Assembly: GCF_009903625.1 (NCBI RefSeq)
Contig: NZ_CP047569.1
Span: 2,140,501-2,204,500, forward strand
Direction of reading: 5' to 3'
DNA length: 64,000 nt
Source of the DNA: Microbulbifer sp. ALW1
Lineage (GTDB): Bacteria; Pseudomonadota; Gammaproteobacteria; Pseudomonadales; Cellvibrionaceae
Shown: positions 17,999 through 26,953 of the stretch, in pieces
Numbering within the stretch: position 1 is the first letter of the stretch
Layout: every line of letters starts with the position of its first letter
The notes under the pieces: generated by a model
Told to the model about the DNA's origin: nothing
Seen by the model: only the letters and a program-made list of their open reading frames with translations
The model's database searches: none
Program-made: the position numbers and the translations under genes

Positions 17999-19141
17999 TC
18001 AGGTGCTCTCGCTGCCTTTGATTTCCTCGGCAGTGTCGACCTCGTCCAATGAGGCCGCAGCGCTCACCGCTTTCCGAGGGGACTTTGCCGCCTGGCGCCC
18101 GGGTATCACTGCTTGCCACAGGCTGTCCGCCAGTTCCTGCGGGCTGTTGCGGCGGCCTTTGGCAATCCAGTACACGATTGCGCCGGCGACATCCGGCCAG
18201 GCGATTTGCACGCCCTTGGGGTGCTCCTCCAGCCAGCGTCCGATGGTGATGGCATCCATATGCTCTACCACCTTGGCCAGTTGCAGTTCTTTCAGGGCCA
18301 GGGCATTGGCTTCCTGCTCAAATTGCCCTTTGAGCGGGCGGGTGAGGATCGGTTTGCCGAGGGTCAGGGTCTCTGCAATCAGCTCGAAACCGCTATTACA
18401 AATGACGGCCTTGGCGCTGGCAACATCCGCGCGGAAACCGTCAACAGACGGAGCCTTCAGGGTGATGTTGTCCGCTTTGGGCTGATCCGTGGGCAGACCG
18501 TAGACGGTGAACTGGTGTGGCAGCTGGGCCAGTTGTTGCAGTAACGGGGTTGCGTGTTCGAACGGCAGGTAGACCAGTACATGACCGTCATTCGCCCCAG
18601 GTACTTCGTCTTGAGACGGATCACTGTGGGCCTGTGCTATGGGTGGCAGAATCGGGTGACCAAAGTGGTACCAGTGCATTCCCAGACTTACCTTTACCGG
18701 CGCGAACATTTTCATGATGGCGCGGGCGGTCCAGCCGAAGGCTGGCGTGGGTATGGAAAAATTGAATGCGTACTGGTGGCCGAGCCCGAGACTGGGGCGC
18801 TTGCGCTTTTTAGCCGCCCAGGCGCTGACCGGCTCGAAGTCGCTGATGACCAGGTCGAAATCCTGTACCGGCAGCTCGCGGATGTCCTTTAGCAGGCGGC
18901 TGAGGTTCAGTTGTCTGGCAGTGGCAATCTGGTCGATTTTGCCTTCCTTGTGCACGAAGGTCAGGCCTTCGCGCCACCAGTAGTCTCCGAAGGCTTCCAT
19001 CGCGAAAAATTTTTCTGGCGGTCGGCCGGTAAACAGCCATTGAACTTCTAGCTCCGGAAATTGGGCGAAGGCCTCGGCCATGGCTCTGGCGCGGGAGATA
19101 TGGCCGTTGCCGGTGCCCTGAACGCCGTACAGAATTTTCAA
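17999..19141 (-). CDS. MJ1255/VC2487-family glycosyltransferase
   Basis: About 380 aa, GT-B fold. The N-terminus LKILYGVQGTGNGHISRARA is the hallmark of the MJ1255/VC2487 family, and ICNSGFELIAETLTLGKPIL matches the donor-binding C-terminal lobe. The acceptor is unknown. The frame opens at a GTG at 19189 just after the PAP2 stop. The TTG at 19141 has GGAG 7 nt upstream and gives the canonical family N-terminus, so it is preferred. The tail (last 40 residues) is polar and variable. Co-orientation with the PAP2 gene suggests lipid or lipid-linked sugar work, by inference. Confidence 0.88.
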   Translation of the reverse strand: MKILYGVQGTGNGHISRARAMAEAFAQFPELEVQWLFTGRPPEKFFAMEAFGDYWWREGLTFVHKEGKIDQIATARQLNLSRLLKDIRELPVQDFDLVISDFEPVSAWAAKKRKRPSLGLGHQYAFNFSIPTPAFGWTARAIMKMFAPVKVSLGMHWYHFGHPILPPIAQAHSDPSQDEVPGANDGHVLVYLPFEHATPLLQQLAQLPHQFTVYGLPTDQPKADNITLKAPSVDGFRADVASAKAVICNSGFELIAETLTLGKPILTRPLKGQFEQEANALALKELQLAKVVEHMDAITIGRWLEEHPKGVQIAWPDVAGAIVYWIAKGRRNSPQELADSLWQAVIPGRQAAKSPRKAVSAAASLDEVDTAEEIKGSEST

Positions 19142-19195
19142 ATTGCTTCTCCGGTTGATGAGCAGTATCTGACTGAAAAAAGGGATCACGTTGAG

Positions 19196-19723
19196 CTAGA
19201 GCAATGCTCCACTGACTGCGAATCCCACACAGATGCCCAACAGTGCTCCGGCACAGACGTCGGTGGGATAGTGCACGCCGAGACCTACACGGGATGTCCC
19301 AACGCCGGCAGCCCAGAAGTAGCCCAGGGCCCAAAGCGGATTGAGGCTCTGGCTCAGTATGGTGACAAACAGGAAAGCGCCGGAGGTGTGCCCGGACGGC
19401 AGGCTGAAGCGGTCATTGGCCACCACAATGGAGCGCAGGCCGGGGATGGATTCCGGCGGGCGGTTGCGCTTGGTGGTATTTTTGATGGCCCAGTAGAGGG
19501 ATCGCTCGATCGCGAAGGCGGCACCGCAGAGATACAGGAATGGCAATGCGGCCGCGGTGTTGACGATGGCAATCAACAGTGGCGATAGCAGGTAGAGCCA
19601 GCCGTCGGCAGAGCGGGACAGCAGCAGGTAGTTCCTGCGGGATGTCGGCCGTGTCGCCCGTTCTGCCATTCGCAGTACCAGGGAGACATCTACCGTTTTC
19701 AGTGTGATAGGTAAGCTTCGCAT
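19196..19723 (-). CDS. PAP2-family membrane phosphatase
   Basis: 175 aa. The three-part PAP2 motif is complete: KNTTKRNRP, then PSGHT, then SRVGLGVHYPTD. Several membrane segments (WLYLLSPLLIAIVNTAA, AALPFLYLCGAAFA, GALLGICVGFAVSG) fit the PgpB/undecaprenyl-pyrophosphate phosphatase type. It would dephosphorylate a lipid phosphate on the periplasmic side. It is immediately upstream of the glycosyltransferase on the same strand. The first 35 residues are polar and cytosolic. Confidence 0.92.
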   Translation of the reverse strand: MRSLPITLKTVDVSLVLRMAERATRPTSRRNYLLLSRSADGWLYLLSPLLIAIVNTAAALPFLYLCGAAFAIERSLYWAIKNTTKRNRPPESIPGLRSIVVANDRFSLPSGHTSGAFLFVTILSQSLNPLWALGYFWAAGVGTSRVGLGVHYPTDVCAGALLGICVGFAVSGALL

Positions 19724-19794
19724 GCACTAAAAGTACGAAGCCTATGTTGCGCGGACTTGAACGAAATATGTCAGAACCGTGAAATCTGACGATT

Positions 19795-19820
19795 GGCGGA
19801 CAGCCCAGTGTCTGTCCGCC
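19795..19820 (-). terminator. Terminator-like hairpin after the reductase gene
   Basis: A perfect 9-bp stem (19795-19803 with 19812-19820) lies 10 bp past the stop of the reductase gene at 19830. It has no clear T-run on the minus strand, so termination strength is uncertain. Confidence 0.5.
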
Positions 19821-19829
19821 AGCGCTGGA

Positions 19830-20897
19830 TCAGTCGATCCCGATTTTGATGGCTCCGGAACCGGGCAGTTTCTCCACAAGTTCATGACCGCAGAGTTTTG
19901 ACGGTGTGAAGTAGCCTCCATCGCCGTTGTAGCCCAGCAGGTGCTCCATGACCGCCAGAGAACCGTGAACGGTCACGTCGTAGCCGTTGGCGGTCACCAC
20001 GCGGCCCACCCGGCGCTCGCCGCGGCGGTCGTTGCGCACTTCGCCCCACACCCAGGTCTGCTGTTCTGCGCGCTGGTTTTCGCTGGGACCACGGACTTTT
20101 TGGTCCACTTTGCCCTTGAGCCAGTTCTGCATCCAGTTCATACGCAGCAGCCAGCGGAATTTGTTGAGTTGCTGCATTTTTTTCGCCCGCCGCGGGCTCA
20201 TGGGAATGTACACCTCGATATTGGGGATTTCGGTGGTGTAGTAAGCGGTGGCAATGTCACCCCAGGGGATGGCGACGGCGAATTTCTCGCCGCGGCCGAA
20301 ATTGATCTTGCGGGTAATTTCGCCGTGGGGGGTGATTTCAATCTTGCCGTTGCGGCGCACGGCACTGCCCACGCCCAGGCTTTCTATCGAGGTCTTGGCG
20401 GTACCGGGGCTGAGGCCGGAATCGGAATCGAAACCCAGGGTGAGATGGGTGGCGCTGGTCATGGTTTTGTGCAGCGCGGCCGCCAGGCAATCGGTGGGAA
20501 TTACATCGAAACCGGTGCCGGGGCAGAGAACCACACCTGCGGCCTTCGCCTCTGCGTCCAGCCCGTGGGCCAGCTGGTAGACCGACATCTCACCGGTAAT
20601 GTCCTGATAGTGGGTGCCGCTGGCAATACAGGCGCGCATCATGGGTTCTGCGGTAGCAGAGAATGGGCCGGCGCAGTGAATCACCACGGCAACGTCTTTG
20701 AGCGTGCGGGCCAGGGCCTCTTCATCGTCCAGGCTGACGGCAATAGCCGGCAGTCCCAGCTCGTTGGCCAGCGGTTGCAGCTTGGCAGCACTGCGGCCGG
20801 AGAGAATGGGCTTCAGCCCCTTGGCGACGGCGTTGCGGGCAATCAGCTCACCGGTATAGCCATAGGCGCCGTAAATCAGGATCTGTTTATTGTTCAC
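19830..20897 (-). CDS. Saccharopine dehydrogenase-like / trans-acting enoyl reductase family protein
   Basis: 355 aa. The N-terminal Rossmann fold has IYGAYGYTGELIARNAVAKG as nucleotide-binding loop, followed by IHCAGPFS and the HYQDITGE block of the saccharopine dehydrogenase/YMR226-like family. Relatives include mycobacterial trans-acting enoyl reductases in lipid synthesis; no polyketide synthase is nearby here, so the function is open. The start is GTG with AAGGA 6 nt upstream. The C-terminus is well conserved (YFTPSKLCGHELVEKLPGSG). Confidence 0.88.
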   Translation of the reverse strand: MNNKQILIYGAYGYTGELIARNAVAKGLKPILSGRSAAKLQPLANELGLPAIAVSLDDEEALARTLKDVAVVIHCAGPFSATAEPMMRACIASGTHYQDITGEMSVYQLAHGLDAEAKAAGVVLCPGTGFDVIPTDCLAAALHKTMTSATHLTLGFDSDSGLSPGTAKTSIESLGVGSAVRRNGKIEITPHGEITRKINFGRGEKFAVAIPWGDIATAYYTTEIPNIEVYIPMSPRRAKKMQQLNKFRWLLRMNWMQNWLKGKVDQKVRGPSENQRAEQQTWVWGEVRNDRRGERRVGRVVTANGYDVTVHGSLAVMEHLLGYNGDGGYFTPSKLCGHELVEKLPGSGAIKIGID

Positions 20898-20943
20898 CGA
20901 GTGTCCTTATTGTTCTCGATCTTCTTATCAATCGGGTAACTGT

Positions 20944-20968
20944 TGTTACAGGCGTTTGTTACAGGCGT
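20944..20968. repeat. Short duplication across the DUF1653 stop codon
   Basis: TTACAGGCGTTT occurs twice in a row (about 20945-20956 and 20957-20968). The first copy on the minus strand supplies the stop codon of the DUF1653 gene and the second lies just past it. Confidence 0.7.
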
Positions 20969-21180
20969 TTTTCCAGAGCGAAGCGCGGAACCTGCTGCCC
21001 GTCTTTTTCCACGGTCTCTGCAAACATCGCCAGAGGGCGGGCCCAAACGCCGAACTCATCATACAGAGCGCGGTATATGGCCAGTTGTTCCCCGGTTTCA
21101 CTGTGGGTGGCAATTTCCATCAAATGGTATTGCTTGCCGTTTTTATAGTGGCGATAAATGCCCTTGCTGATCGGATCCAT
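20959..21180 (-). CDS. DUF1653 small protein
   Basis: 73 aa. The content ISKGIYRHYKNGKQYHLMEI and RPLAMFAETVEKDG is the DUF1653 signature, a compact beta-rich domain of unknown function. The start at 21180 has a strong AGGAGG six bases upstream; an earlier ATG two codons before overlaps this site and is unlikely. It follows the DUF3301 gene closely, so both may share a message. Confidence 0.88.
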   Translation of the reverse strand: MDPISKGIYRHYKNGKQYHLMEIATHSETGEQLAIYRALYDEFGVWARPLAMFAETVEKDGQQVPRFALEKRL

Positions 21181-21191
21181 GTGCATCCTCC

Positions 21192-21512
21192 TCAGGAGAG
21201 GTGGTAAGGGGAGAGCTGGATCTGGTTGACGCGTTGCCCGTGTAGCACAGCGATACCGCTGTAACGGCGCTCTCCGGTAGAGGTAAATTCGAATTCGTAC
21301 TGGCGCAGCAGGCGCACCTGGCCGCTCTTGTCGCGCTTGAGGCGAGTGCGCTTCAGCATCACCGTATCATCCAGCAATTGCACGCCGGTCTCTTTACAGT
21401 GCGCCTTTACGATCCTGCGCACCCGGTCCTTGGCGGCCATGCCGGCCCAGAAATACCAGGCTGCCAGTATCAGCAGGAAGATCCAGAAAAGGTCGCCCAG
21501 TGAGTAATACAT
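21192..21512 (-). CDS. DUF3301 membrane-anchored protein
   Basis: 106 aa. One N-terminal membrane helix (LFWIFLLILAAWYFWAGM) is followed by a basic soluble domain (RTRLKRDKSGQVRLLRQYEF through GIAVLHGQRVNQIQL). This matches DUF3301, a gammaproteobacterial family of unknown function. No clear ribosome-binding site precedes the ATG. It ends 12 bp before the DUF1653 start. Confidence 0.85.
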   Translation of the reverse strand: MYYSLGDLFWIFLLILAAWYFWAGMAAKDRVRRIVKAHCKETGVQLLDDTVMLKRTRLKRDKSGQVRLLRQYEFEFTSTGERRYSGIAVLHGQRVNQIQLSPYHLS

Positions 21513-21641
21513 AGGAGGTACGTTTTGCTATCTTTCGTGGGCGCAAGAATACCACCAGCGGAGGGACTATGCCCGGCACGATTCTCATCACCGGCTGTTT
21601 CCCCAAAAGTCTTGTGCCACGGGGGGGAGTGATGTCACCAC

Positions 21642-21680
21642 CTGTTCTAAGTAGCTGTTCTAAGTAGCTAATCTAAGTAC
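21642..21680. repeat. Three 13-bp tandem repeats in an intergenic gap
   Basis: CTGTTCTAAGTAG occurs twice exactly (21642-21654, 21655-21667), then once as CTAATCTAAGTAC (21668-21680). The 21513-21731 gap holds nothing else that I can support. Confidence 0.85.
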
Positions 21681-21731
21681 CTGGGGGGCGAGATTCCCTG
21701 GTTGCGCGATTTTTAAGTAAAAAAGTAACTA

Positions 21732-22505
21732 TCAGGGGAGAGGCAACAGATCCAGGTGCTGGGCGATCTGGCCCAGTGACATCAGCATACACATGGTGAT
21801 CACCAGCGGACGTATGATGCGGGTACCACCTGCCAGCATGGTGTGGCTTCCGATAAACGCGCCCAGCATTTGCCCGGCCATCATGGCTCCGCCGATAACC
21901 CACACCACTTTGCCGCCAGTGGCAAACAGGGCGAGCGAGACCACGTTGGTGGTGAGGTTGAACAGTTTTGCCCGGATTGTTGCGGTGAGCAGGGTTTGCC
22001 CGCGAAAGGCAACCCCGGACGCAGCAAAAAAGGTCCCGGTACCGGGGCCAAAAGCGCCGTCATAAAAGCCCACCACAGGCACGCACGTCAGTGCCCACTG
22101 TTTTTCACTCAGTTTTCCCTGGCGTTCGCTGTTGCCCAAATTGGGGGTGAGCCAAACATACAGTGCGACGCACAACAACAGCACTGGAATCACCCAGTTG
22201 AGCCAGCTTGTGTCCACCCGCTGAATCAGCCAGGCGCCCACACCAGCGCCAATGCCTGCAGTAACCACCGGAAGAATCAGCGCGCGCTCGCGCAAGTGGC
22301 CCTTCGAATACAGCGTGGCTGTCGCGGTAAAAGTGCCGAGTATCGCCTGGCTTTTGTTGGTCGCCAGCGCGGCAACTGGCGGCAGGCCGGCGAGCAGCAA
22401 GGCGGGCACCGTCAGTAACCCGCCGCCACCGGCCAGGGTATCCACCCAGCCCGCCAGCATGGCAACAGCAAACAGAATCAATAGCAGGGTAATGGTGATA
22501 TCCAT
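21732..22505 (-). CDS. TSUP-family (TauE/SafE) membrane transporter
   Basis: 257 aa with about eight hydrophobic segments. The two inverted halves of TauE/SafE are visible, with GWVDTLAGGGGLLTVPALLL in the first half and GFYDGAFGPGTGTFFA in the second. Members export or take up sulfite, sulfonates or other organic anions; the substrate is not predictable. AAGAAG precedes the ATG. It lies 33 bp after the GIY-YIG gene on the same strand. Confidence 0.92.
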   Translation of the reverse strand: MDITITLLLILFAVAMLAGWVDTLAGGGGLLTVPALLLAGLPPVAALATNKSQAILGTFTATATLYSKGHLRERALILPVVTAGIGAGVGAWLIQRVDTSWLNWVIPVLLLCVALYVWLTPNLGNSERQGKLSEKQWALTCVPVVGFYDGAFGPGTGTFFAASGVAFRGQTLLTATIRAKLFNLTTNVVSLALFATGGKVVWVIGGAMMAGQMLGAFIGSHTMLAGGTRIIRPLVITMCMLMSLGQIAQHLDLLPLP

Positions 22506-22538
22506 CGGGTACTTCTTGTGTGAGTCGGACTTGGGGTG

Positions 22539-22829
22539 TCAGGGGGCAGTGGTGCGCGCTTGGATAGGCAGCTTGAGCTTGCCGGCAATCAATGCCTCCT
22601 TGCGTGCCTTGGGCCACTTCTTGATCTGCATTTCCAGTTTTAATGCATCGGAATGGCTGTCGACACCCTGTTGGAATTCCAGTGTCAGGGGGCCGCGACC
22701 GCGCAGCGCCTTGGCGGCTTTGGGGCTGCCACTGCTGTGCTCTTCAAAGCGCCGCTCTACATCTCGGGTAATACCCGTATACAGCGAGCCGCTGTTGGTG
22801 CGTATCAGATAAACAAACCAGCCAGACAA
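22539..22829 (-). CDS. GIY-YIG nuclease-domain protein (YhbQ-like)
   Basis: 96 aa, a single GIY-YIG domain: FVYLIRTNSGSLYTGITRDV carries the family motif and RRFEEHSSG the catalytic Arg/His region, with a Glu in LKLEMQIKKWPKARK. Stand-alone proteins of this size are widespread; the biological substrate is not established. The start is TTG with only a weak site. It sits between the radical SAM and TSUP genes on the same strand. Confidence 0.9.
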   Translation of the reverse strand: MSGWFVYLIRTNSGSLYTGITRDVERRFEEHSSGSPKAAKALRGRGPLTLEFQQGVDSHSDALKLEMQIKKWPKARKEALIAGKLKLPIQARTTAP

Positions 22830-22843
22830 AACATAACCGCCGA

Positions 22844-24016
22844 TTAAAAAAGACTTTGCTGGTCACCGGATTGTGGCGGCAGAAAAAAGCGGCTGCAATC
22901 CAGGTCCAGCTTGCGTTCATTCAGTCCCAGTTTGCGACAGGTTACCCGAAACCGCTGCTGCAGTAACTGAGCAAAGACACCGGTGCCTCGTTGGCGCTGG
23001 CCGAATTCGGTCTGGTTGTCTTTACCGCCGCGGCTCTGTTGCACCAGGCTCATCACGTGCTGTGCCCGCCCCGGGTAGTGTTCTGCTAGCCACTGGCGAA
23101 AGAGCGGTGCCACCTCAAACGGTAATCGCAACAGTATGTAAGCGGCGTGAATCGCGCCCGCCTGCTGCGCCTGGGTGAGAATGGCTTCCAGTTCTGAATC
23201 GTTCAGTGCCGGAATCATGGGCGCGGCCATCACCGCGGTGGGTATACCGGCACTTGCCAGTGCTTCGATGGTGCGCAGGCGTGCTGCCGGCCCTGCGGTG
23301 CGTGGCTCCAGTTTGCGTTTCAATGCATTGTCCAGCGTGGTTACGCTGATGCCTACATGTACCAGGTTGTCTTGCGCCATTTCCGCCAGTATCGGCAGGT
23401 CACGCAGAATCAGCTGGCTCTTGGTGACGATGGTCACCGGGTGCTGGTAGCGCTGCAGTGTTTCCAGTAGCTGGCGGGTGATCTGCTTTTCTTTTTCCAG
23501 GGGCTGGTAGGGATCAGTATTGGTGCCCATGGCAATGGGACTGCACTGGTAACTTTTTTGGCGCAGTGCCTTTTCAAGCAGCTCCGCGGCATTGGGTTTG
23601 TAAAACAGCCGGGTTTCGAAGTCGAGCCCTGGCGACAGGTCCATATAAGCGTGGGCGGGGCGGGCGTAGCAGTAGACGCATCCGTGTTCGCAACCCCGAT
23701 AGGCGTTGATCGACTGGGTAAACGGAATATCCGGGGAGTTATTGGTGGCAATGATGGATTTGGCCTTTTCCTCGATCGCCACGGTGTCAATCCGTTGCTG
23801 CTGTTCCAGGGCCTGCTCCCAGCCGTCGCTCTCGCGGGTGCTGACCTGATCCACAAAGCGCCCCGCCAGGTTACTGATGGCGCCGCGCCCCTTGAGGGAT
23901 TGGGTAGGGTTGTCAGGGGAGTCGTTGGCCACGGAATTTAAGGCTGTATGTTTGTCCAGTTGTTTGGGGAGTTTATGACTGGATCCCAGCCAGTGCAAGG
24001 AAACTGCGAAGCACAT
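22844..24016 (-). CDS. PA0069-family radical SAM protein
   Basis: Up to 390 aa. The 4Fe-4S cluster motif CEHGCVYC (Cys-x3-Cys-x2-Cys) follows INAYRG and precedes ARPAHAYMD, and the strand motif IAMGTNTDPYQPLE fits the Rv2578c/PA0069 group. These are SPL-like radical SAM proteins of unknown reaction. Residues around 95-260 form the barrel; the C-terminus has few recognisable motifs. The start is uncertain: the N-terminal 30 residues are poor and a GTG near 23935 (VANDSPDN) is an alternative. Confidence 0.9.
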   Translation of the reverse strand: MCFAVSLHWLGSSHKLPKQLDKHTALNSVANDSPDNPTQSLKGRGAISNLAGRFVDQVSTRESDGWEQALEQQQRIDTVAIEEKAKSIIATNNSPDIPFTQSINAYRGCEHGCVYCYARPAHAYMDLSPGLDFETRLFYKPNAAELLEKALRQKSYQCSPIAMGTNTDPYQPLEKEKQITRQLLETLQRYQHPVTIVTKSQLILRDLPILAEMAQDNLVHVGISVTTLDNALKRKLEPRTAGPAARLRTIEALASAGIPTAVMAAPMIPALNDSELEAILTQAQQAGAIHAAYILLRLPFEVAPLFRQWLAEHYPGRAQHVMSLVQQSRGGKDNQTEFGQRQRGTGVFAQLLQQRFRVTCRKLGLNERKLDLDCSRFFLPPQSGDQQSLF

Positions 24017-24092
24017 ACAATGACTACTTGGTTTTCGTCGGTTTTTCGTCGGTTTTTGTTAGTTTCGATGATTCTAGGGCAGGGAGCAGGGG

Positions 24093-25637
24093 ATGGATCT
24101 TCATGCGGTAGCCGCGATCAAGGCATTCGCGGTCAATGTATTACAGGTGTTTGCGATGCTGTTCGCCTTCGGGCTGGTGTTGCTGGTGCTCTATGTGGTG
24201 TACCTGTATCTCTCGGATGTGAGTCAGACCAAGCAGGCCATTCGCCGCAACTTCCCTGTACTGGGGCGCTTTCGCTACCAGTTTGAGCACCTAGGTGAGT
24301 TTTTCCGGCAGTACTTTTTCTCACTGGACCGGGAAGAGATGCCATTCAATCGCGCCCAGCGCAGCTGGGTATACCGCGCCGCAAAAAACGTGGATTCCAC
24401 CCTGGCCTTCGGTTCCACAAGACCCCTCAATCAGCCTGGGGATATCGTGTTCCTGAACCATCCCTTCCCGACCCTAGCCAAAGACGCGGTACCACCGCGA
24501 GAGGTTACGGTGGGGGAAGGCGCCGCGCGCAGACCCTATACCACCCGCTCCATCTTCAATATTTCGGGCATGAGCTTCGGCGCCCTGTCGGTGCCAGCGG
24601 TTGAAGCGTTGTCGAGAGGCGCGGCCAAGGCGGGGATCTGGCTGAATACCGGCGAGGGTGGCTTGTCGCCCCACCACCTGGTAGGCGGTTGTGATGTCGT
24701 CTTCCAGATCGGTACCGCCAAATACGGAGTGCGGGATGAAGAAGGCAACCTGTCAGACGACAAATTGAGGGAGGTGGCGGCCCATGAACAGGTCAAAATG
24801 TTCGAGCTGAAACTCTCCCAGGGCGCCAAGCCGGGCAAGGGCGGCATATTACCGGGAATCAAGGTAACGCCGGAGATTGCCCGGGTGCGCGGTATCCCTG
24901 TGGGGATGGACTCCATCAGCCCCAATGGCCACCCGGAATTCCGGGATGTGGCCGGGCTGCTGGATATGATTGGTCATATTCGCGAGGTTACCGGTAAGCC
25001 TGTCGGTTTCAAGTGCGTGATTGGCAGCAGCGACTGGCTGCATGAATTGTGCGATTTGATCCGGCGGCGTGGCCTGGAGTCCGCACCGGACTTTATTACC
25101 ATCGATAGCGCTGATGGTGGCAGCGGTGCCGCGCCCCAGAGTTTGATGGACTATATGGGATTGCCCCTGAATCGCAGTCTGCCACTGGTGGTTGATCTTA
25201 TCGCCGAGTACGGGTTGCGCGAGCGCATCAAGATTATCTGCGCGGGCAAATTGCTGACGCCGTCCATGGTGGCCTGGGCGCTGGCGATGGGCGCCGACTT
25301 TATCAATTGCGGGCGCGGTTTCATGTTTTCCCTCGGCTGTATCCAGGCCATGCAGTGCAATAAAAATACCTGCCCGACCGGTGTCACTACCCACAACCCG
25401 GATCTGCAGCAGGGGCTGGATCCCATGGACAAGGCCGAGCGGGTTTACCATTACGCGCGCAACATGGTGTACGAAGTGGGCACCATCGCGCACTCCTGTG
25501 GTGTCCCCGAGCCACGCCAATTGCGCCGCGCTCATGTCGAAGTCATCAATGAGCGTGGAACCCCGGTGCCATTGTCCGACCTGGTGCCGGAAGTAAAACC
25601 CAAGTCCGTGATCGCCTCCGATCGCGATTCCCAATAA
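24093..25637 (+). CDS. FMN-binding glutamate synthase-family membrane protein
   Basis: 514 aa. One N-terminal membrane segment (VLQVFAMLFAFGLVLLVLYV) is followed by the alpha-beta barrel of the glutamate synthase large-subunit central/FMN region: NISGMSFGALSVPAVEALSR, NTGEGGLSPHH, TIDSADGGSGAAPQSLMDYM and NKNTCPTGVTTHNP, the last carrying Fe-S-type cysteines. It has no amidotransferase domain, so it is not a complete glutamate synthase. It is likely a membrane-tethered oxidoreductase of unknown substrate. A good GGAGCAGGGG site precedes the ATG. Confidence 0.9.
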   Translation: MDLHAVAAIKAFAVNVLQVFAMLFAFGLVLLVLYVVYLYLSDVSQTKQAIRRNFPVLGRFRYQFEHLGEFFRQYFFSLDREEMPFNRAQRSWVYRAAKNVDSTLAFGSTRPLNQPGDIVFLNHPFPTLAKDAVPPREVTVGEGAARRPYTTRSIFNISGMSFGALSVPAVEALSRGAAKAGIWLNTGEGGLSPHHLVGGCDVVFQIGTAKYGVRDEEGNLSDDKLREVAAHEQVKMFELKLSQGAKPGKGGILPGIKVTPEIARVRGIPVGMDSISPNGHPEFRDVAGLLDMIGHIREVTGKPVGFKCVIGSSDWLHELCDLIRRRGLESAPDFITIDSADGGSGAAPQSLMDYMGLPLNRSLPLVVDLIAEYGLRERIKIICAGKLLTPSMVAWALAMGADFINCGRGFMFSLGCIQAMQCNKNTCPTGVTTHNPDLQQGLDPMDKAERVYHYARNMVYEVGTIAHSCGVPEPRQLRRAHVEVINERGTPVPLSDLVPEVKPKSVIASDRDSQ

Positions 25638-25658
25638 TCGACCCATCGGGAGTGAACC

Positions 25659-26900
25659 ATGGAAGGCGTAACCACACTGGTCGGCCAGGGGTTGTATATG
25701 GCAGTTGCTGCGGTAGCCGGGCTATCGATTGCGCGCATTTTGAAACGGGACAATACCCTAGGTTGCCTGATTGCCGGGGTGCTTGCGGGCATGCTGCTGC
25801 CGGTTTTCGACTACGACACCGGGTTGCGTGCCGAAAACCTGCAACAACTGGTATTTTTCGTCATCCTGCCGGTATTGATCTTTGACTCGGCATGGAAAAT
25901 AGATCCCGACAAACTGTTCCGCTGGTTGGGTCCAATCCTGCTGCTGGCCACCGTGGGCGCAGTGATCTGTGCTCTGATTACCGCGATACTGGTTTACTAC
26001 GGCATTTATCATCCCAGCGGGTTTCCTTGGCTGGCCGCACTGCTGACCGGCGCTATTCTAGCGGCTACCGATCCGGTTGCGATTGTTGCCCGGTTGCGAA
26101 AAACCAGCGCTAATGAAGAATTACTGACATTAGTCGAGGGCGAGAGCCTGTTTAACGATGCGGTGGCGATTGTGCTTTTCTCCCTGGTGCTGGGCATTGC
26201 CAGCCACAGTGCCATGGAGGGATCGGCGGCAACCGGAGAAGCCATCAGCGGCGCGGGTGGTTTTGCGCTTTATTTTGCGGTGGTTTTCTTTGGCGGATTG
26301 GCGGTGGGTTCGCTTTGCGGGCTGGTGACGGCGATTGTGATTCTGTTTTTACGCTCTGCGGGTGCCGCATTGATGGTGCTGGTACTGGCGGCGTTTGGCA
26401 GTTTCTATCTGGCAGAACATGTTGTCGGTGTATCCGGAATTATCGCGGTCATGCTGTGCGCCATTGTGGCGAGGGCTTGCCTGCGCGAGCAGTACGAAAC
26501 TTACCTGAGCCATGCTGAACCCACCTGGGAGTGGCTGAGCTTGCTATTTAATGCCCTGATCTTTGTGATCATGGGGCTGGTGATTACCTTCGAGATGTTT
26601 TCCCACCAGTGGTTGGCGATGATCATCGGGATTGTTGCGGCGATTGGTGCACGGGGCTTTGCAGTATTTCTGTTGGCGCCTTTTGCGCGTTATGTGGGGC
26701 CGCCGATTCCCGCGAACTGGCGTTTGATTTTGAGCTGGGGCGGTTTGCGGGGGGTAATTGCTGTGGCGCTGGTGTTGTCACTACCAACGGAGTTGCCTTA
26801 CTGGTGGACAGTGCAGTCGATGGTGTTCGGGGTAGTATTGTTTTCTTTATTGGTGCAGGGGACTACGAGTACTCGCTTGATTCGGCAGCTGGAATCTTAG
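25659..26900 (+). CDS. Na+/H+ antiporter (CPA1/NhaP-like)
   Basis: 413 aa with about 12 hydrophobic segments. The central LTGAILAATDPVAIVARLRK and VEGESLFNDAVAIVLFSLVL blocks hold the ND and DP residues of CPA1 antiporters, and LSWGGLRGVIAVALVLSLP is the conserved late helix. It exchanges Na+ (or K+) for protons across the inner membrane. It starts 22 bp after the FMN protein with GGGAG upstream, so the two may be co-transcribed. Confidence 0.92.
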   Translation: MEGVTTLVGQGLYMAVAAVAGLSIARILKRDNTLGCLIAGVLAGMLLPVFDYDTGLRAENLQQLVFFVILPVLIFDSAWKIDPDKLFRWLGPILLLATVGAVICALITAILVYYGIYHPSGFPWLAALLTGAILAATDPVAIVARLRKTSANEELLTLVEGESLFNDAVAIVLFSLVLGIASHSAMEGSAATGEAISGAGGFALYFAVVFFGGLAVGSLCGLVTAIVILFLRSAGAALMVLVLAAFGSFYLAEHVVGVSGIIAVMLCAIVARACLREQYETYLSHAEPTWEWLSLLFNALIFVIMGLVITFEMFSHQWLAMIIGIVAAIGARGFAVFLLAPFARYVGPPIPANWRLILSWGGLRGVIAVALVLSLPTELPYWWTVQSMVFGVVLFSLLVQGTTSTRLIRQLES

Positions 26901-26953
26901 GTGTTTTGGCTCTGGGTATTGGGTGCCTGGTTCCCGCCGTGTAGCGGGCGGGC

